A DNA stretch of 28,670 nucleotides, taken from a virus. This document shows, piece by piece, positions 8,408-17,993 of this stretch. A program made the translations under genes and the position numbers. The stretch's first letter is position 1, and each line of letters opens with the position of its first letter. Location of the stretch: the IMG/VR virus record IMGVR_UViG_3300007540_000074, positions 1 to 28,670 of that record; one strand, 5' to 3'. Below the pieces are notes generated by a model. The model ran no database searches and was not told where the DNA came from. It saw only the letters and a list, made by a program, of their open reading frames with translations.

Positions 8408-9358
8408 ATGATAACATTACCAGTACCAGGTGGTGGTGGAGCAACGCCACAAGCAACATACTATAGCAATACTCCTCAATTTGGAGAGTATCAATTTGTA
8501 AGCCTTAGTGAAGTTATAAATAATTTTATGGCTACATACGTTGGTGAATCAAAAATATTAAGTAATGTCTTAAGAGGCGATGTGCATTTTCATGCCCATA
8601 GAGCTTTACAGGAATTACATTATGATACATTAAAGTCATGCAAAGCTTTAGAATTAGAGGTTTGTAGTAATTTAAGAGTACCACTACCTCATGACTATGT
8701 TAATTATACAAAAATAACAACAGTTGATGCTAACGGTATAGAGCACGTGCTTTATCCAACTAGGCATACTAGCAACCCTACAACTATACTGCAAGATATG
8801 GATGATTGTGATGAATGTGGAGACACAAGTACCACTTTTACCTTTCCAGGTGTTGTTGATGCTTGTTCTGTAGACGCTCCAAGATCAACAACTTGGACCT
8901 CTTACGCTGGTAGTGGTAGTAGTAGCAGCTCAATAGGTACTGGTGGAGGTGCGGATGCATCAGTTGATAATAGCAATTTTTTTAAAAACACTGGGGAAAG
9001 ATATGGTTTGCAACCAGAACACGCTCAAGCTAATGGTTCATTTTTTATTGATTGCAATACTGGTATGATTTATTTTAGCTCTAATATAGCTGGTAGAAAA
9101 ATAATAATACATTATTTAAGTGATGGTCATGGTACTGATGATGAGTTAATGATTCATAAATTAGCAGAAGAGGCTATGTACAAATGGATAGCTTATGGAT
9201 GTGCACAAGCAAGAACTGATGTAGATCCTAATACTACAGTTAGATTAAAACGAGAAAGAATGGCTGAAACTAGAAAAGCAAAAATAAGATTATCAAATGT
9301 TAAAATTGAAGAAATTTCTCAAATAATGAGAAACAGATCTAAATGGATTAAACACTAA
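8408..9358 (+). CDS. Probable neck / tail-adaptor protein with Cys/Ser-rich insertion
   Basis: 316 residues. The N-terminal 25 residues are Gly/Pro/Thr-rich. The core starts SLSEVINNFMATYVGESKIL, then a helix with RAL-QELHYDTLKSCKALELEV and an LRVPLPHDYVNYTKI strand region, a layout seen in phage neck/tubular adaptors. An insertion at about residues 135-195 has DDCDECGD, two further Cys and a Ser/Gly run (GSGSSSSSIGTGGG) and looks like a flexible or surface-exposed addition. The C-terminal helices (ARTDVDPNTTVRLKRERMAE) are basic. It is 3 nt downstream of the previous gene and 3 nt upstream of the gp10-like gene, so the three are probably one translational block. Ring role is an inference. 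Confidence 0.68.
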   Translation: MITLPVPGGGGATPQATYYSNTPQFGEYQFVSLSEVINNFMATYVGESKILSNVLRGDVHFHAHRALQELHYDTLKSCKALELEVCSNLRVPLPHDYVNYTKITTVDANGIEHVLYPTRHTSNPTTILQDMDDCDECGDTSTTFTFPGVVDACSVDAPRSTTWTSYAGSGSSSSSIGTGGGADASVDNSNFFKNTGERYGLQPEHAQANGSFFIDCNTGMIYFSSNIAGRKIIIHYLSDGHGTDDELMIHKLAEEAMYKWIAYGCAQARTDVDPNTTVRLKRERMAETRKAKIRLSNVKIEEISQIMRNRSKWIKH

Positions 9359-9361
9359 GCA

Positions 9362-11593
9362 ATGCCAGAATTAAAAAATAGTTTTACTGGTGGTAAAATG
9401 AATAAAGATCTCGACGAGAGAATTATTCCTAGTACTGAATATAGGGAGGCTTTAAATATATCTGTTGCAACATCAGAAGATAGTAATGTTGGAGCAGCTC
9501 AAAACATATTAGGTAACACCCGTGTTTCTTGCGCAATACAAGGTCCAAACGGCAAATATGCAGAAAGATCTAAACATATAGCCGCAATAGCAGATCCACA
9601 AACAGATAAAATATATAGATTTATTCATACTCCAGATAATGTTTCTGGTGTTTGGATGGATAGGATAATAGAGTTTGACACAACGGCACCTTTAAATGCT
9701 GAGTGTGAAGATAAGGAGAAAGCAGTAATGGTTGATATATATAAAGTAAGAACAACTATAACCGACGCTTCTTATGAATGTGATGGTGGCCCAGCTACTA
9801 TTACAGTTCAAGGTAATATATATCAATTAAGATGGGGGATGTTGATTGTAGGTGGTGGAATTAAAGAGTCTGACGGTGTAACTGTTCTTAGTGTTAATAT
9901 ACTACCAGGAGGTCAATCAGCAAAACTAAAACTATCTAACAATATTAATGGAGATAATACACAAAATATTACAAACGGAGATGTAATATTAACACATGAC
10001 AGATCATTAAATTTTGATCCTGATCGTTTTATAACAGGTATTAATGTTTTAGATAATATGATATTTTGGACTGATAATTATTCAGAGCCAAAAAAAATAA
10101 ATATAGAAAGAGGTTTAGCTGGTAGTTTGGTTACGTCTGAAAGATACAATTCAATTCCAGCTGTCCCTTATATATATGATAGTTTTGATCAACACACTAG
10201 ACTAGTTATTTGGGTAAACGAAGAATGGATAGTTCCTACTGAATGTAGTATAGTTTCACCAAATGGATGTGGACCAGGAGAACCTGTTGAAATATTAGGT
10301 TGTACGGATGGAACTGGAGCTAGTAATCCAAACGTGCCTAATACCGGTGCTGCTACTAATTATAATGCGTTAGCTACAGTAGATGACGGTTCATGTGTTT
10401 ATCCTCCTGTACCTTGTGAAAACCAAGGTTGTAATGATCCAATTGCAACTAACTATGACCCTATTAATTGTTCGGATTGCGCAGGTGTTGTTGGTGGTAC
10501 AAATTACAGTTGTTGTGTATACCCAGTTGTGCCATGTCCAGGAACGCTTCAAATATATTTTCCAGAAGCTCTTATGGATATGTATGGATCACCAAGCAAT
10601 TCTGGTACTACTCAATACATGAATGTAGCAAGCACATACGCTGGCGATATAGGTTGGTGGAACAGTACTAACACTAATGCTGAAAACTTTCAGATGGTTC
10701 CTCAGCATCGATTAAACAACTGGTGGCCTTATGAAAATGTAGCATTAATAATACCTTCGTTTTACGCGGTGCACAGTTCCGGTTATAAAAACACCCAAGA
10801 TACTTTTGGTATTCAAAGTTGGGTTCCAGTAGCTAACAGTGCGTTTGATGGTTGGAAGTTTCCGACAAAATCACCTGCAGATCATCCAGATGGTTGGGTA
10901 CACAAACCAAGATGGGAAATATTATGGAGAGCACATGATCAAGGTATTGTAACGTATAGAAATGAATTAAACGGAGCATCACCACAACCTGGTGGTATGG
11001 CAACTATAAACGCGGCTGTTCCTTTACCGACGGTAGATGATCCAATCAATTGGAATCAAAATAATTATGATTTTATTCCAGAATTTTTTCAAGAAACCAT
11101 TGATTCAAACCAAGGATTTCATCATGTTCACAACAGCATGTACTCGCAACCGGAAATATATTATGGTGTTCGTTTTAAAAGTCCACAAGATTTTTTAACT
11201 TGGATGAATCGAATTCCAGAATTTGTATCAGATCGTGTGTTAAATAATCCAACGTTTACTTACCATGGTAGTATGATTGCAACTCACACTGCAAGTCATG
11301 ATAACAATCCTCAGTGGGTAGGTACTATTCCTTATTTAAACTCAGGTATGTTACGAACACCACAAGGTGGTATACCAAGGTTTTCTCAAGATCCAGAAAC
11401 AGCATTTGGTACTTCAAATATAACAGCTCCATACGGTACTATTAATCCTACCAACGCTTGGGCTTATCAAATTACTGCTAAAACTTTAATGACAGATGTA
11501 ATACAAAAAAGTTTAAATAAGTTTTATCAACAAGCTGGTATAACTGAAATACCAATTATAACAAGATCAACAGTTCAAAAATGTCTAGAATAA
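9362..11593 (+). CDS. N-terminal part of gp10-like tail-hub (stabilization/muzzle) protein with host-type Cys repeats
   Basis: 743 residues. The first about 260 match the beginning of the P22-gp10-like stabilization/muzzle family of crAss-like and flavobacterial phages: NSFTGGKMNKDLDERIIPST (residues 6-25), REALNISVATSEDSNVGAAQ, and MIFWTDNYSEPKKINIERG, a beta-propeller blade. After FDQHTRLVIWV the family's usual continuation is missing; instead there are two GCxD...NYxP...C repeats (10298-10402 and 10427-10522) and then a 355-residue Trp/Pro/Asn-rich region that I do not recognise. The family's later blades appear in the next gene. This suggests a split and expanded hub protein, with the new C-terminal part exposed, possibly as a receptor-binding domain. 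ATG is 3 nt after the previous stop. Confidence 0.75.
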   Translation: MPELKNSFTGGKMNKDLDERIIPSTEYREALNISVATSEDSNVGAAQNILGNTRVSCAIQGPNGKYAERSKHIAAIADPQTDKIYRFIHTPDNVSGVWMDRIIEFDTTAPLNAECEDKEKAVMVDIYKVRTTITDASYECDGGPATITVQGNIYQLRWGMLIVGGGIKESDGVTVLSVNILPGGQSAKLKLSNNINGDNTQNITNGDVILTHDRSLNFDPDRFITGINVLDNMIFWTDNYSEPKKINIERGLAGSLVTSERYNSIPAVPYIYDSFDQHTRLVIWVNEEWIVPTECSIVSPNGCGPGEPVEILGCTDGTGASNPNVPNTGAATNYNALATVDDGSCVYPPVPCENQGCNDPIATNYDPINCSDCAGVVGGTNYSCCVYPVVPCPGTLQIYFPEALMDMYGSPSNSGTTQYMNVASTYAGDIGWWNSTNTNAENFQMVPQHRLNNWWPYENVALIIPSFYAVHSSGYKNTQDTFGIQSWVPVANSAFDGWKFPTKSPADHPDGWVHKPRWEILWRAHDQGIVTYRNELNGASPQPGGMATINAAVPLPTVDDPINWNQNNYDFIPEFFQETIDSNQGFHHVHNSMYSQPEIYYGVRFKSPQDFLTWMNRIPEFVSDRVLNNPTFTYHGSMIATHTASHDNNPQWVGTIPYLNSGMLRTPQGGIPRFSQDPETAFGTSNITAPYGTINPTNAWAYQITAKTLMTDVIQKSLNKFYQQAGITEIPIITRSTVQKCLE
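10298..10522 (+). repeat. Two GCxD/NYN/DDGSC-type Cys repeats
   Basis: Protein repeats. The first (10298-10402) reads GCTDGTGASN, then ATNYNALATVDDGSCVY; the second (10427-10522) reads GCNDPIATNYDP, then a longer Cys-rich spacer ending NYSCCVY. They match the consensus GCTDPTAxNYNPxAxxDDGSC that recurs in secreted proteins of Bacteroidota and that is repeated many times in the gene at 17994. Confidence 0.88.
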
Positions 11594-11603
11594 ATTAATA
11601 AAT

Positions 11604-14600
11604 ATGGCTGAAAACGATTATTCTTCTGGAACTGGGCCTAGCTTAGGTCCTTCTACTACTCCGGGTACACCTGGTACGCCTATCACACCAGGCACGCCTG
11701 CTTTAATAAATCCAGATCTTACTTTAAGTACACCTAGTACTGGTTCTACACCTGCTGTTGTAACTACGCCCACTTTTATCTCAAATCCTTCTGGTGTTGG
11801 AGTATTAACAGGTGGTGTAAATACTTTAGTGTGGCAAAATGGAGGTCTTTTTTTAGATGACCAAGTTGTTGGGCCTGCTAGAGGAGTTGATCAACCTAGA
11901 GGAGCAATTTATGAACGTACGGAGTTTATAAAAAGTTGTCAAGACGTTTATGTTCAGGAAAAGCATTTATCGGTTGTACGTAAAGGACCAACAGCACCTG
12001 TAACGCTATCTATGTTTAGCTTTGTAAGAGAAGATCAAAACAATGACGATAAAGTTGACATAGAGAACGAATTTTTTGGTGATGAAGCTACCCACTTAGC
12101 AAGCGACGGCAGTAGTGTTAGTGTGTTTTTTGACTCGTATAAAAATAGAAAAGCAGTTGGTGATATAGTAGAGTTACCTATAGATCAAACATCAACCGGT
12201 GATGGAGAAGACTTTAAAAGTGGTGATGTAGTTATTATATCTTATGAATACACCGATTACTTAGGAATTTATCAAGAAACTACTTGTAGAGCTGTAATTC
12301 AACTTTGGGATGGTACTAGCACGAGTACTTTTGTTCAACTACTACAAAGTACAAATGGTTTTCCTTTAATCACAGATGACACCGATGTATATACTGTTAA
12401 GTTGGTTCAAGATGACCCAATGTTTAAACTCAAATTTCCAAGATTTTCTTATAGATATAAATATGAAGATGGAGAGTACTCTGTTTTTGCACCTTGGTCT
12501 GAAGTAGCTTTTATACCTGGAGAATTTGATTATTTACCTAAAAAAGGTTATAATTTAGGTATGGTTAATAGATTAAGAGCTTTAAAAGTTATGGATTGGG
12601 TTCCTAAGGGTATACCAAAAGACGTTGTTCAGGTTGATTTATTATACAAAGAATCAAACGGACCAAATGTTTACACCGTTGAAAGTTTTAAAAGAGATGA
12701 TGAAATTGTTGGGTCTAGATTAACTAACTATTGGAACACCCCTGGTACTGGTTCAAACTTTGGGAACTATACAGTTACTTCAGAGTTAATTCACGCTGTT
12801 GTTCCCTCAAACCAAATGCTTAGACCTTGGGACAATGTTCCTAGAAAAGCTTTAGCACAAGATATTACTGCAAATAGATTGATATTTGCTAATTATTTAC
12901 AAAACTACAATATAAGATCTTCTGTTAATTCAACAAGTGAAATAAAGCCTATTTTTACATGGGCACTAAGTGGAGATCTTGATCAACCCGCAACTAATGT
13001 AAAGTTACCGGCTAAATCTCTTAAGTCAATGAGATCTTATCAACTTGGGATTGTATATAGAGATAGGTATGGTAGAGAAACTCCAGTTTTAACTTCTAAA
13101 ACAGGTTTATTTAAAATTAAAAAAGACAGATCGCTTTTATACAATAGAATAGAAGTTGGTATGTCTTCACCCGCTCCAGATTGGGCTGAATCATTTACTT
13201 ATTATATTAAAGAAACTTCTAACGAGTATTACAACGTTGCAATGGATCGTTGGTATGATGCTGAAGATGGCGGGGTTTGGGTTTCTTTTCCATCATCAGA
13301 AAGAAATAAAATACAAGAAGATGGCGTGTTAATTCTAAAAAAACAACACGAAACAGATACAGCTGTTGTTACAGATGAAGAATATAAAGTTATAGATATA
13401 AAAAACAGTCCACCTACATTTATAAAAACAGATACTAGATACTGGGGAAGTGTAGATATGATGCTGCCTCCTCCTGGTTGGGGTATAGGTAGTAAACCTG
13501 GTGGTTGGCAATCTGGAATGTTTGTACCAACAGGCATACCTAAAAGAAATAGAATATATATAGACATATACAAAGAGTATGTTGAGGCAACTATATTAGC
13601 CGGTATAAAAGACGCGTTAAAAGATGGTGTTGAAATAAGAATAACACAAACACCTGGACAAGCTAGCGCACTAACTACCCAAGCAACTACACATGTTAAC
13701 AAATCGGATTGGTATCAGGTTGCTCAATTTACACAAACAACAGAAGACCCAGCAACACATATTGAAACAACTTTAGATCCAAATGATCCAAACACAACTA
13801 TAGAAACAGAAGTTGAAGCGTCGGGATCTGCTGATCCAGTAATGAGAATTACATTAGAAAAACGAATGGGCGATGATATGCTTTTTACTGAACCGGCAGG
13901 TGGTTTAGATTTATCAAGAGGATTAGCTATAGAATGTAAAACTCATAAAGTAAGAGATAAAGCTCAATTTCAAGGTAGATTTTTTGTTAAACTACATAGG
14001 AGCAGTGACTTTGTTACAAATGTAATAAACACTTCAACTAAAGAAACTGAAAACCTTGTTGTTGTCGAAAGTAGAGGTGTTAAGTATTTGTGTGACGGAC
14101 ATCCTGGTGTTCAAGACTGGAGTTATATGACACCTGCGTTATCACCAACACCTGTTGCTGCCCCATATACTAACTACATACCTCCAGGGCAAAACATTTA
14201 CAAACTTAGACCTGGCCAAGCAAATATAAACGATGGTTATGATGGTTGGAAAAATCCAAACGGAGCTTCAAAAGGTAGACCGTTTAGCGTTGTTAGTAGT
14301 TATGGGTATGCTGGAAAATCTGCAACATTTTTAGGTGTTAACGGACAGGTATACGGCTCTCCAGATGGTACAAACGCAAGTCAAACCCCTCCAGATGTTG
14401 CTGCTTATGAAAAATGGCCTTATGGACCTGGACCTCACGATGGTGATCCTTTTAGTTCTTTTCCTACTTCTGCTCAGGCAGACTTAACTCAACAGTCTTA
14501 TAAAGGACTACCAATTACTGATGGTTGGGGACCTGGATCATGGTTTTCAACATCATATAAAAACCATGTAAACGCAGATTATCAACCTTATTTTTGGGAA

Positions 14601-17600
14601 CCAAGATATGCAAAGTTTAGAGAGTGGCCTTCTTTTATAAGCTCTTCATGGGAACCAGGAGTATTACATCCAGGACATGCTATCAGCGCCGGCGTTACTG
14701 ATGGATCTCCAGGGTTGGTATTACTGGAGGAAGATGGTTTTGTGTTTAGAACTACAAGTGGTGGAGCAGCTATGCTACACCAAGATACATCAATAGCGTC
14801 TTCTTTATTTGGAGATGCATATAGATCAAATCCATATCAAATGCCTGCTATCTGGGGAGATAACGATGCTATGATAAATAGTACAACAGGAAACTATACT
14901 TTTGGCGCAGATACAATTACTAGTTTAAATAGAGACTGGATGGGTTATTACAACACCGGTACTGGTGGTAATACGTATTGGCCATTTGTAAAAACAAATT
15001 GGAGTAGATGGTTTATAGATAAGGTTGGCGCAGCTGAAGGTTATGGTGGCCACGGTGAGTATGTGGGTAACGATGGTGTTTCTCACATGAGTATTTCTTA
15101 CTGGGGAATTGGTGCGAGCGATGATAGAACAGATAGAGATCCACACGATTTATCAGCTAAACAACCTTTTGAAATGCAATTTGCTAATATGATTTCCACT
15201 GTTGGCACTATGTTTAGATTTAAGCAAGACCCCGACCAAATAGTATATACAGTAACATCAGCCAACGCAGAGCCCGTTCACAACTATGAGGCCTTTAGAG
15301 GGTCTTGGGGTTGTGTAGATCAAATTACTTACGATCCAGGTGGTGGGTATATAAAATCACAAATACAAACAGGTGAGTTTAATACTGGTAGTAGCACATT
15401 TAAACATTTATTGCCTAATTCTGGACCTATGCTTTGTGGTCATCAAAGAGGTATGGGTGGAAGAAAAGCTTTTTACTCAGATTTATATCATGACTTTGAC
15501 TCGACAGGCACGTGGAAACGAACAGGCCGTCACTTTACAAACAATCGAATTAGGATTAATATAACTTTAGACAAAGCTATAGGCGGTGGACCAAACGCTT
15601 TTCATCCTATAACAAATCATGTTGATGAAAATGGAATTGCTAATATAGAGCAAGCTGGAGATCACGGCGCTAGATTAAGATATGATTCAGATATAGCTTC
15701 ACATGTTAAAACAGAAAAAGGTGGTACACCTGTTATATTTGGTTTAAATTCTAACAGTGGTTATGAGATGTATAACTTATCAAGTTATTGGAATATTAAT
15801 TCTACTAAAAGAGCTTTAATTCAAGCCAACGGTTATCAACAGCCACACGACTCTTCAGATGCTTTTTACGATGAACCAACAGATGGAAGTATTGCTCCTT
15901 ATATTGGATTGCACGAAAGAGGTTTAAATCAAACTACTATAGAAATTTTAGAGTATTATGATGAAAACGATGGAGATCAAAAAATGAGTAATAATCCAGC
16001 TATATTTGAAACAGAGCCAAAAGAAGATGTTGGTTTAGATATATATTACGCTGCTTCACCATCTTTTCCTATTAATACAAAACGATTTAGATATGACACT
16101 GATGAAGTACCAGGTTGGAGTAACTTTAATCTAAGAGGAGAAGAGTTTGTTAAGGTTGGTGGTAATAATACTCCACATGGTTATGCTAAAATACATATTC
16201 CTTCTGGTGTACCCCCAGTTGGTTCAACTCCTCAAATAGCTATCATTGATGGTGTACAAGAAAACATTATATTTTTAAATACACCACTTATGTTAGATGC
16301 AAATGGAGATCCACTACCTCCTGATGTTAATGATATTGTTGAGTTTACAGTGCAGGGTGATGGGGTGTTTTATGGGGCAGGAATAGATGTTACTTTTGTT
16401 AGAGCTAGAATTACAAAAGTAATGACACCTACAATGTTTGTAATAGAATCTAACGCTCACACATCAGACAACAAGGTAAGTTTAAGTTACTTTAATTGTT
16501 ATTCATTTGCTAACGGCGTAGAGTCAAACAGAATTAGAGATGATTACAATGCTGTTACTATAGACAAGGGTGTTAAGGCTTCAGCTCCTTTAGCTACAGG
16601 TTATGAAGAAGAAAGAAAGAAAAGCAGTCTTATATTTTCTGGAATATATAATTCTACTAGTGGTATTAATAGTACAAATCAATTTATACAAGCCGAACCA
16701 ATAACTAAAGATTTAAACCCAATCAACGGTAGCATTCAAAAAATATATGCTAGAGATACGGATTTAGTTACATTTTGTGAAAATAAAGTATTTAAAATAT
16801 TAGCTAAAAAAGATGCTTTATTTAATGCTGACGGAAATACAAACGTAACTTCTAACGCAGCCGTTTTAGGTGCTACAATACCTTTTAGCGGAGAATATGG
16901 TATATCAAGAAATCCAGAATCATTTGCTGCTGAATCGTATAGACTTTACTTTACGGATAAAGACAGAGGTACTGTTATGAGATTGTCTAAAGATGGTTTA
17001 ACACCTATATCAGACAAAGGTATGAAAGATTGGTTTAAAGACAACTTAATGCACGCCAGCACTTTGATTGGTAGTTTTGACACTAGAGAAGATCATTATA
17101 ATTTATCTATAGACACTAAAGATCAAGATAATATTACTAACGCTTATACTTTAACTTTTACAGAAAGCAAAGGTGGTGGATGGGAATCTTTTAAAAGTTT
17201 TATTAAACAAGGTGGTATTAGTTATAAAAATAAATATTACACATTTGCTTCTAATAAGTTTAATTACGATAAAAACACAGCTCCAGGTTCTAAATCTGAA
17301 ATACTATATGGAGAAGGAGAAAAATATGGAAAAAGAATTGGTATGGCGGAAATGTGGCAGCATCATGTTGACTTAGATTTTCATAGAGTTGTAGCAAACT
17401 CTGTTAACGGGTCAACACAGGTTTCTTTAGTTCCATCAAGCCAAACAAGTGTTGTTACATCGTTTATGAACGTTGAAGGTAATGGCATCCCTATAGACAC
17501 TGTTGTTTCAAGTAGCGTTAGCGGAGGAAATGTAATTATACTTAACAAACCCGTTCATATTAATGCTGGAGAAAAAATAAAATTTACCACACCAAGAAAT

Positions 17601-17990
17601 AATTTTTATGCAACACCATCGCACTCAATGGTAAGAACTCTTATGAACGGAGCACAGGGATCTGTTAAAAGATTTAAAACAATAAACTACGAAGGAACGC
17701 AAGGTAAAGTTTTAGGACAACAAGGTGTTGATTATTATACTTTATCAAAAGGAAATAATCTTCCTATAAATGTAGGTCAAAATTATTCAAATAATATTCC
17801 AAAAAAAGGTTGGGAGGTTTTTGAAATAACTACTGATTTACAAAAAGGAACTATAAGAGAGTTTATTGCAAAAGAAAACAAATGGTTTAATTATATAAGA
17901 GGTCACGCTCCGGGTGGAGATGCTGGAAGTGGTGATAACTTTGATACAGCTGAATTTTCAGTACAAGGATTAGGATTTACAAATTTATAA
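11604..17990 (+). CDS. Giant C-terminal gp10-like tail-hub protein
   Basis: 2128 residues, the largest complete gene here. Residues 1-75 are a Pro/Thr/Gly/Ser linker (PGTPGTPITPGTPA). Residues about 110-135 (VQEKHLSVVRKGPTAPVTLS) and 278-310 (FPRFSYRYKYEDGEYSVFAP) pick up the gp10-like family where the previous gene leaves it. Residues about 780-1500 are an unfamiliar Trp/Gly/Tyr/His-rich stretch, probably inserted domains. Residues 1704-1815 return to the strongly conserved blades: SIQKIYARDTDLVTF, GEYGISRNPESFAAESYRLY, DRGTVMRLSKDGLTPISDKG. The C-terminus is beta-rich. Role: hub/nozzle of the short tail and plug for the DNA channel, with surface-exposed additions likely binding the host. 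It starts 10 nt after the previous gene without Shine-Dalgarno. Possible fibre function of the insert is inference. Confidence 0.8.
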   Translation: MAENDYSSGTGPSLGPSTTPGTPGTPITPGTPALINPDLTLSTPSTGSTPAVVTTPTFISNPSGVGVLTGGVNTLVWQNGGLFLDDQVVGPARGVDQPRGAIYERTEFIKSCQDVYVQEKHLSVVRKGPTAPVTLSMFSFVREDQNNDDKVDIENEFFGDEATHLASDGSSVSVFFDSYKNRKAVGDIVELPIDQTSTGDGEDFKSGDVVIISYEYTDYLGIYQETTCRAVIQLWDGTSTSTFVQLLQSTNGFPLITDDTDVYTVKLVQDDPMFKLKFPRFSYRYKYEDGEYSVFAPWSEVAFIPGEFDYLPKKGYNLGMVNRLRALKVMDWVPKGIPKDVVQVDLLYKESNGPNVYTVESFKRDDEIVGSRLTNYWNTPGTGSNFGNYTVTSELIHAVVPSNQMLRPWDNVPRKALAQDITANRLIFANYLQNYNIRSSVNSTSEIKPIFTWALSGDLDQPATNVKLPAKSLKSMRSYQLGIVYRDRYGRETPVLTSKTGLFKIKKDRSLLYNRIEVGMSSPAPDWAESFTYYIKETSNEYYNVAMDRWYDAEDGGVWVSFPSSERNKIQEDGVLILKKQHETDTAVVTDEEYKVIDIKNSPPTFIKTDTRYWGSVDMMLPPPGWGIGSKPGGWQSGMFVPTGIPKRNRIYIDIYKEYVEATILAGIKDALKDGVEIRITQTPGQASALTTQATTHVNKSDWYQVAQFTQTTEDPATHIETTLDPNDPNTTIETEVEASGSADPVMRITLEKRMGDDMLFTEPAGGLDLSRGLAIECKTHKVRDKAQFQGRFFVKLHRSSDFVTNVINTSTKETENLVVVESRGVKYLCDGHPGVQDWSYMTPALSPTPVAAPYTNYIPPGQNIYKLRPGQANINDGYDGWKNPNGASKGRPFSVVSSYGYAGKSATFLGVNGQVYGSPDGTNASQTPPDVAAYEKWPYGPGPHDGDPFSSFPTSAQADLTQQSYKGLPITDGWGPGSWFSTSYKNHVNADYQPYFWEPRYAKFREWPSFISSSWEPGVLHPGHAISAGVTDGSPGLVLLEEDGFVFRTTSGGAAMLHQDTSIASSLFGDAYRSNPYQMPAIWGDNDAMINSTTGNYTFGADTITSLNRDWMGYYNTGTGGNTYWPFVKTNWSRWFIDKVGAAEGYGGHGEYVGNDGVSHMSISYWGIGASDDRTDRDPHDLSAKQPFEMQFANMISTVGTMFRFKQDPDQIVYTVTSANAEPVHNYEAFRGSWGCVDQITYDPGGGYIKSQIQTGEFNTGSSTFKHLLPNSGPMLCGHQRGMGGRKAFYSDLYHDFDSTGTWKRTGRHFTNNRIRINITLDKAIGGGPNAFHPITNHVDENGIANIEQAGDHGARLRYDSDIASHVKTEKGGTPVIFGLNSNSGYEMYNLSSYWNINSTKRALIQANGYQQPHDSSDAFYDEPTDGSIAPYIGLHERGLNQTTIEILEYYDENDGDQKMSNNPAIFETEPKEDVGLDIYYAASPSFPINTKRFRYDTDEVPGWSNFNLRGEEFVKVGGNNTPHGYAKIHIPSGVPPVGSTPQIAIIDGVQENIIFLNTPLMLDANGDPLPPDVNDIVEFTVQGDGVFYGAGIDVTFVRARITKVMTPTMFVIESNAHTSDNKVSLSYFNCYSFANGVESNRIRDDYNAVTIDKGVKASAPLATGYEEERKKSSLIFSGIYNSTSGINSTNQFIQAEPITKDLNPINGSIQKIYARDTDLVTFCENKVFKILAKKDALFNADGNTNVTSNAAVLGATIPFSGEYGISRNPESFAAESYRLYFTDKDRGTVMRLSKDGLTPISDKGMKDWFKDNLMHASTLIGSFDTREDHYNLSIDTKDQDNITNAYTLTFTESKGGGWESFKSFIKQGGISYKNKYYTFASNKFNYDKNTAPGSKSEILYGEGEKYGKRIGMAEMWQHHVDLDFHRVVANSVNGSTQVSLVPSSQTSVVTSFMNVEGNGIPIDTVVSSSVSGGNVIILNKPVHINAGEKIKFTTPRNNFYATPSHSMVRTLMNGAQGSVKRFKTINYEGTQGKVLGQQGVDYYTLSKGNNLPINVGQNYSNNIPKKGWEVFEITTDLQKGTIREFIAKENKWFNYIRGHAPGGDAGSGDNFDTAEFSVQGLGFTNL
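11661..11700 (+). repeat. Pro-Gly-Thr low-complexity repeat at N-terminus
   Basis: Imperfect tandem PGT/PIT units in DNA (variants of CCNGGNACN) encode TPGTPGTPITPGTPA, with more Thr/Pro-rich sequence to about base 11775. It is probably a flexible linker before the first folded part. Confidence 0.7.
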
Positions 17991-17993
17991 GAT

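Noticed and set aside
11593-11604. Frameshift or readthrough joining the 743- and 2128-residue genes
   Set aside because: The first ends with a TAA, followed by an AT-rich leader and an ATG in the normal context; no slippery sequence is seen, so two separate chains are favoured.
13229-13702. 157-residue open frame on the - strand
   Set aside because: Lies fully within the tail-hub gene, no leader or domain; the + frame has the conserved family sequence.
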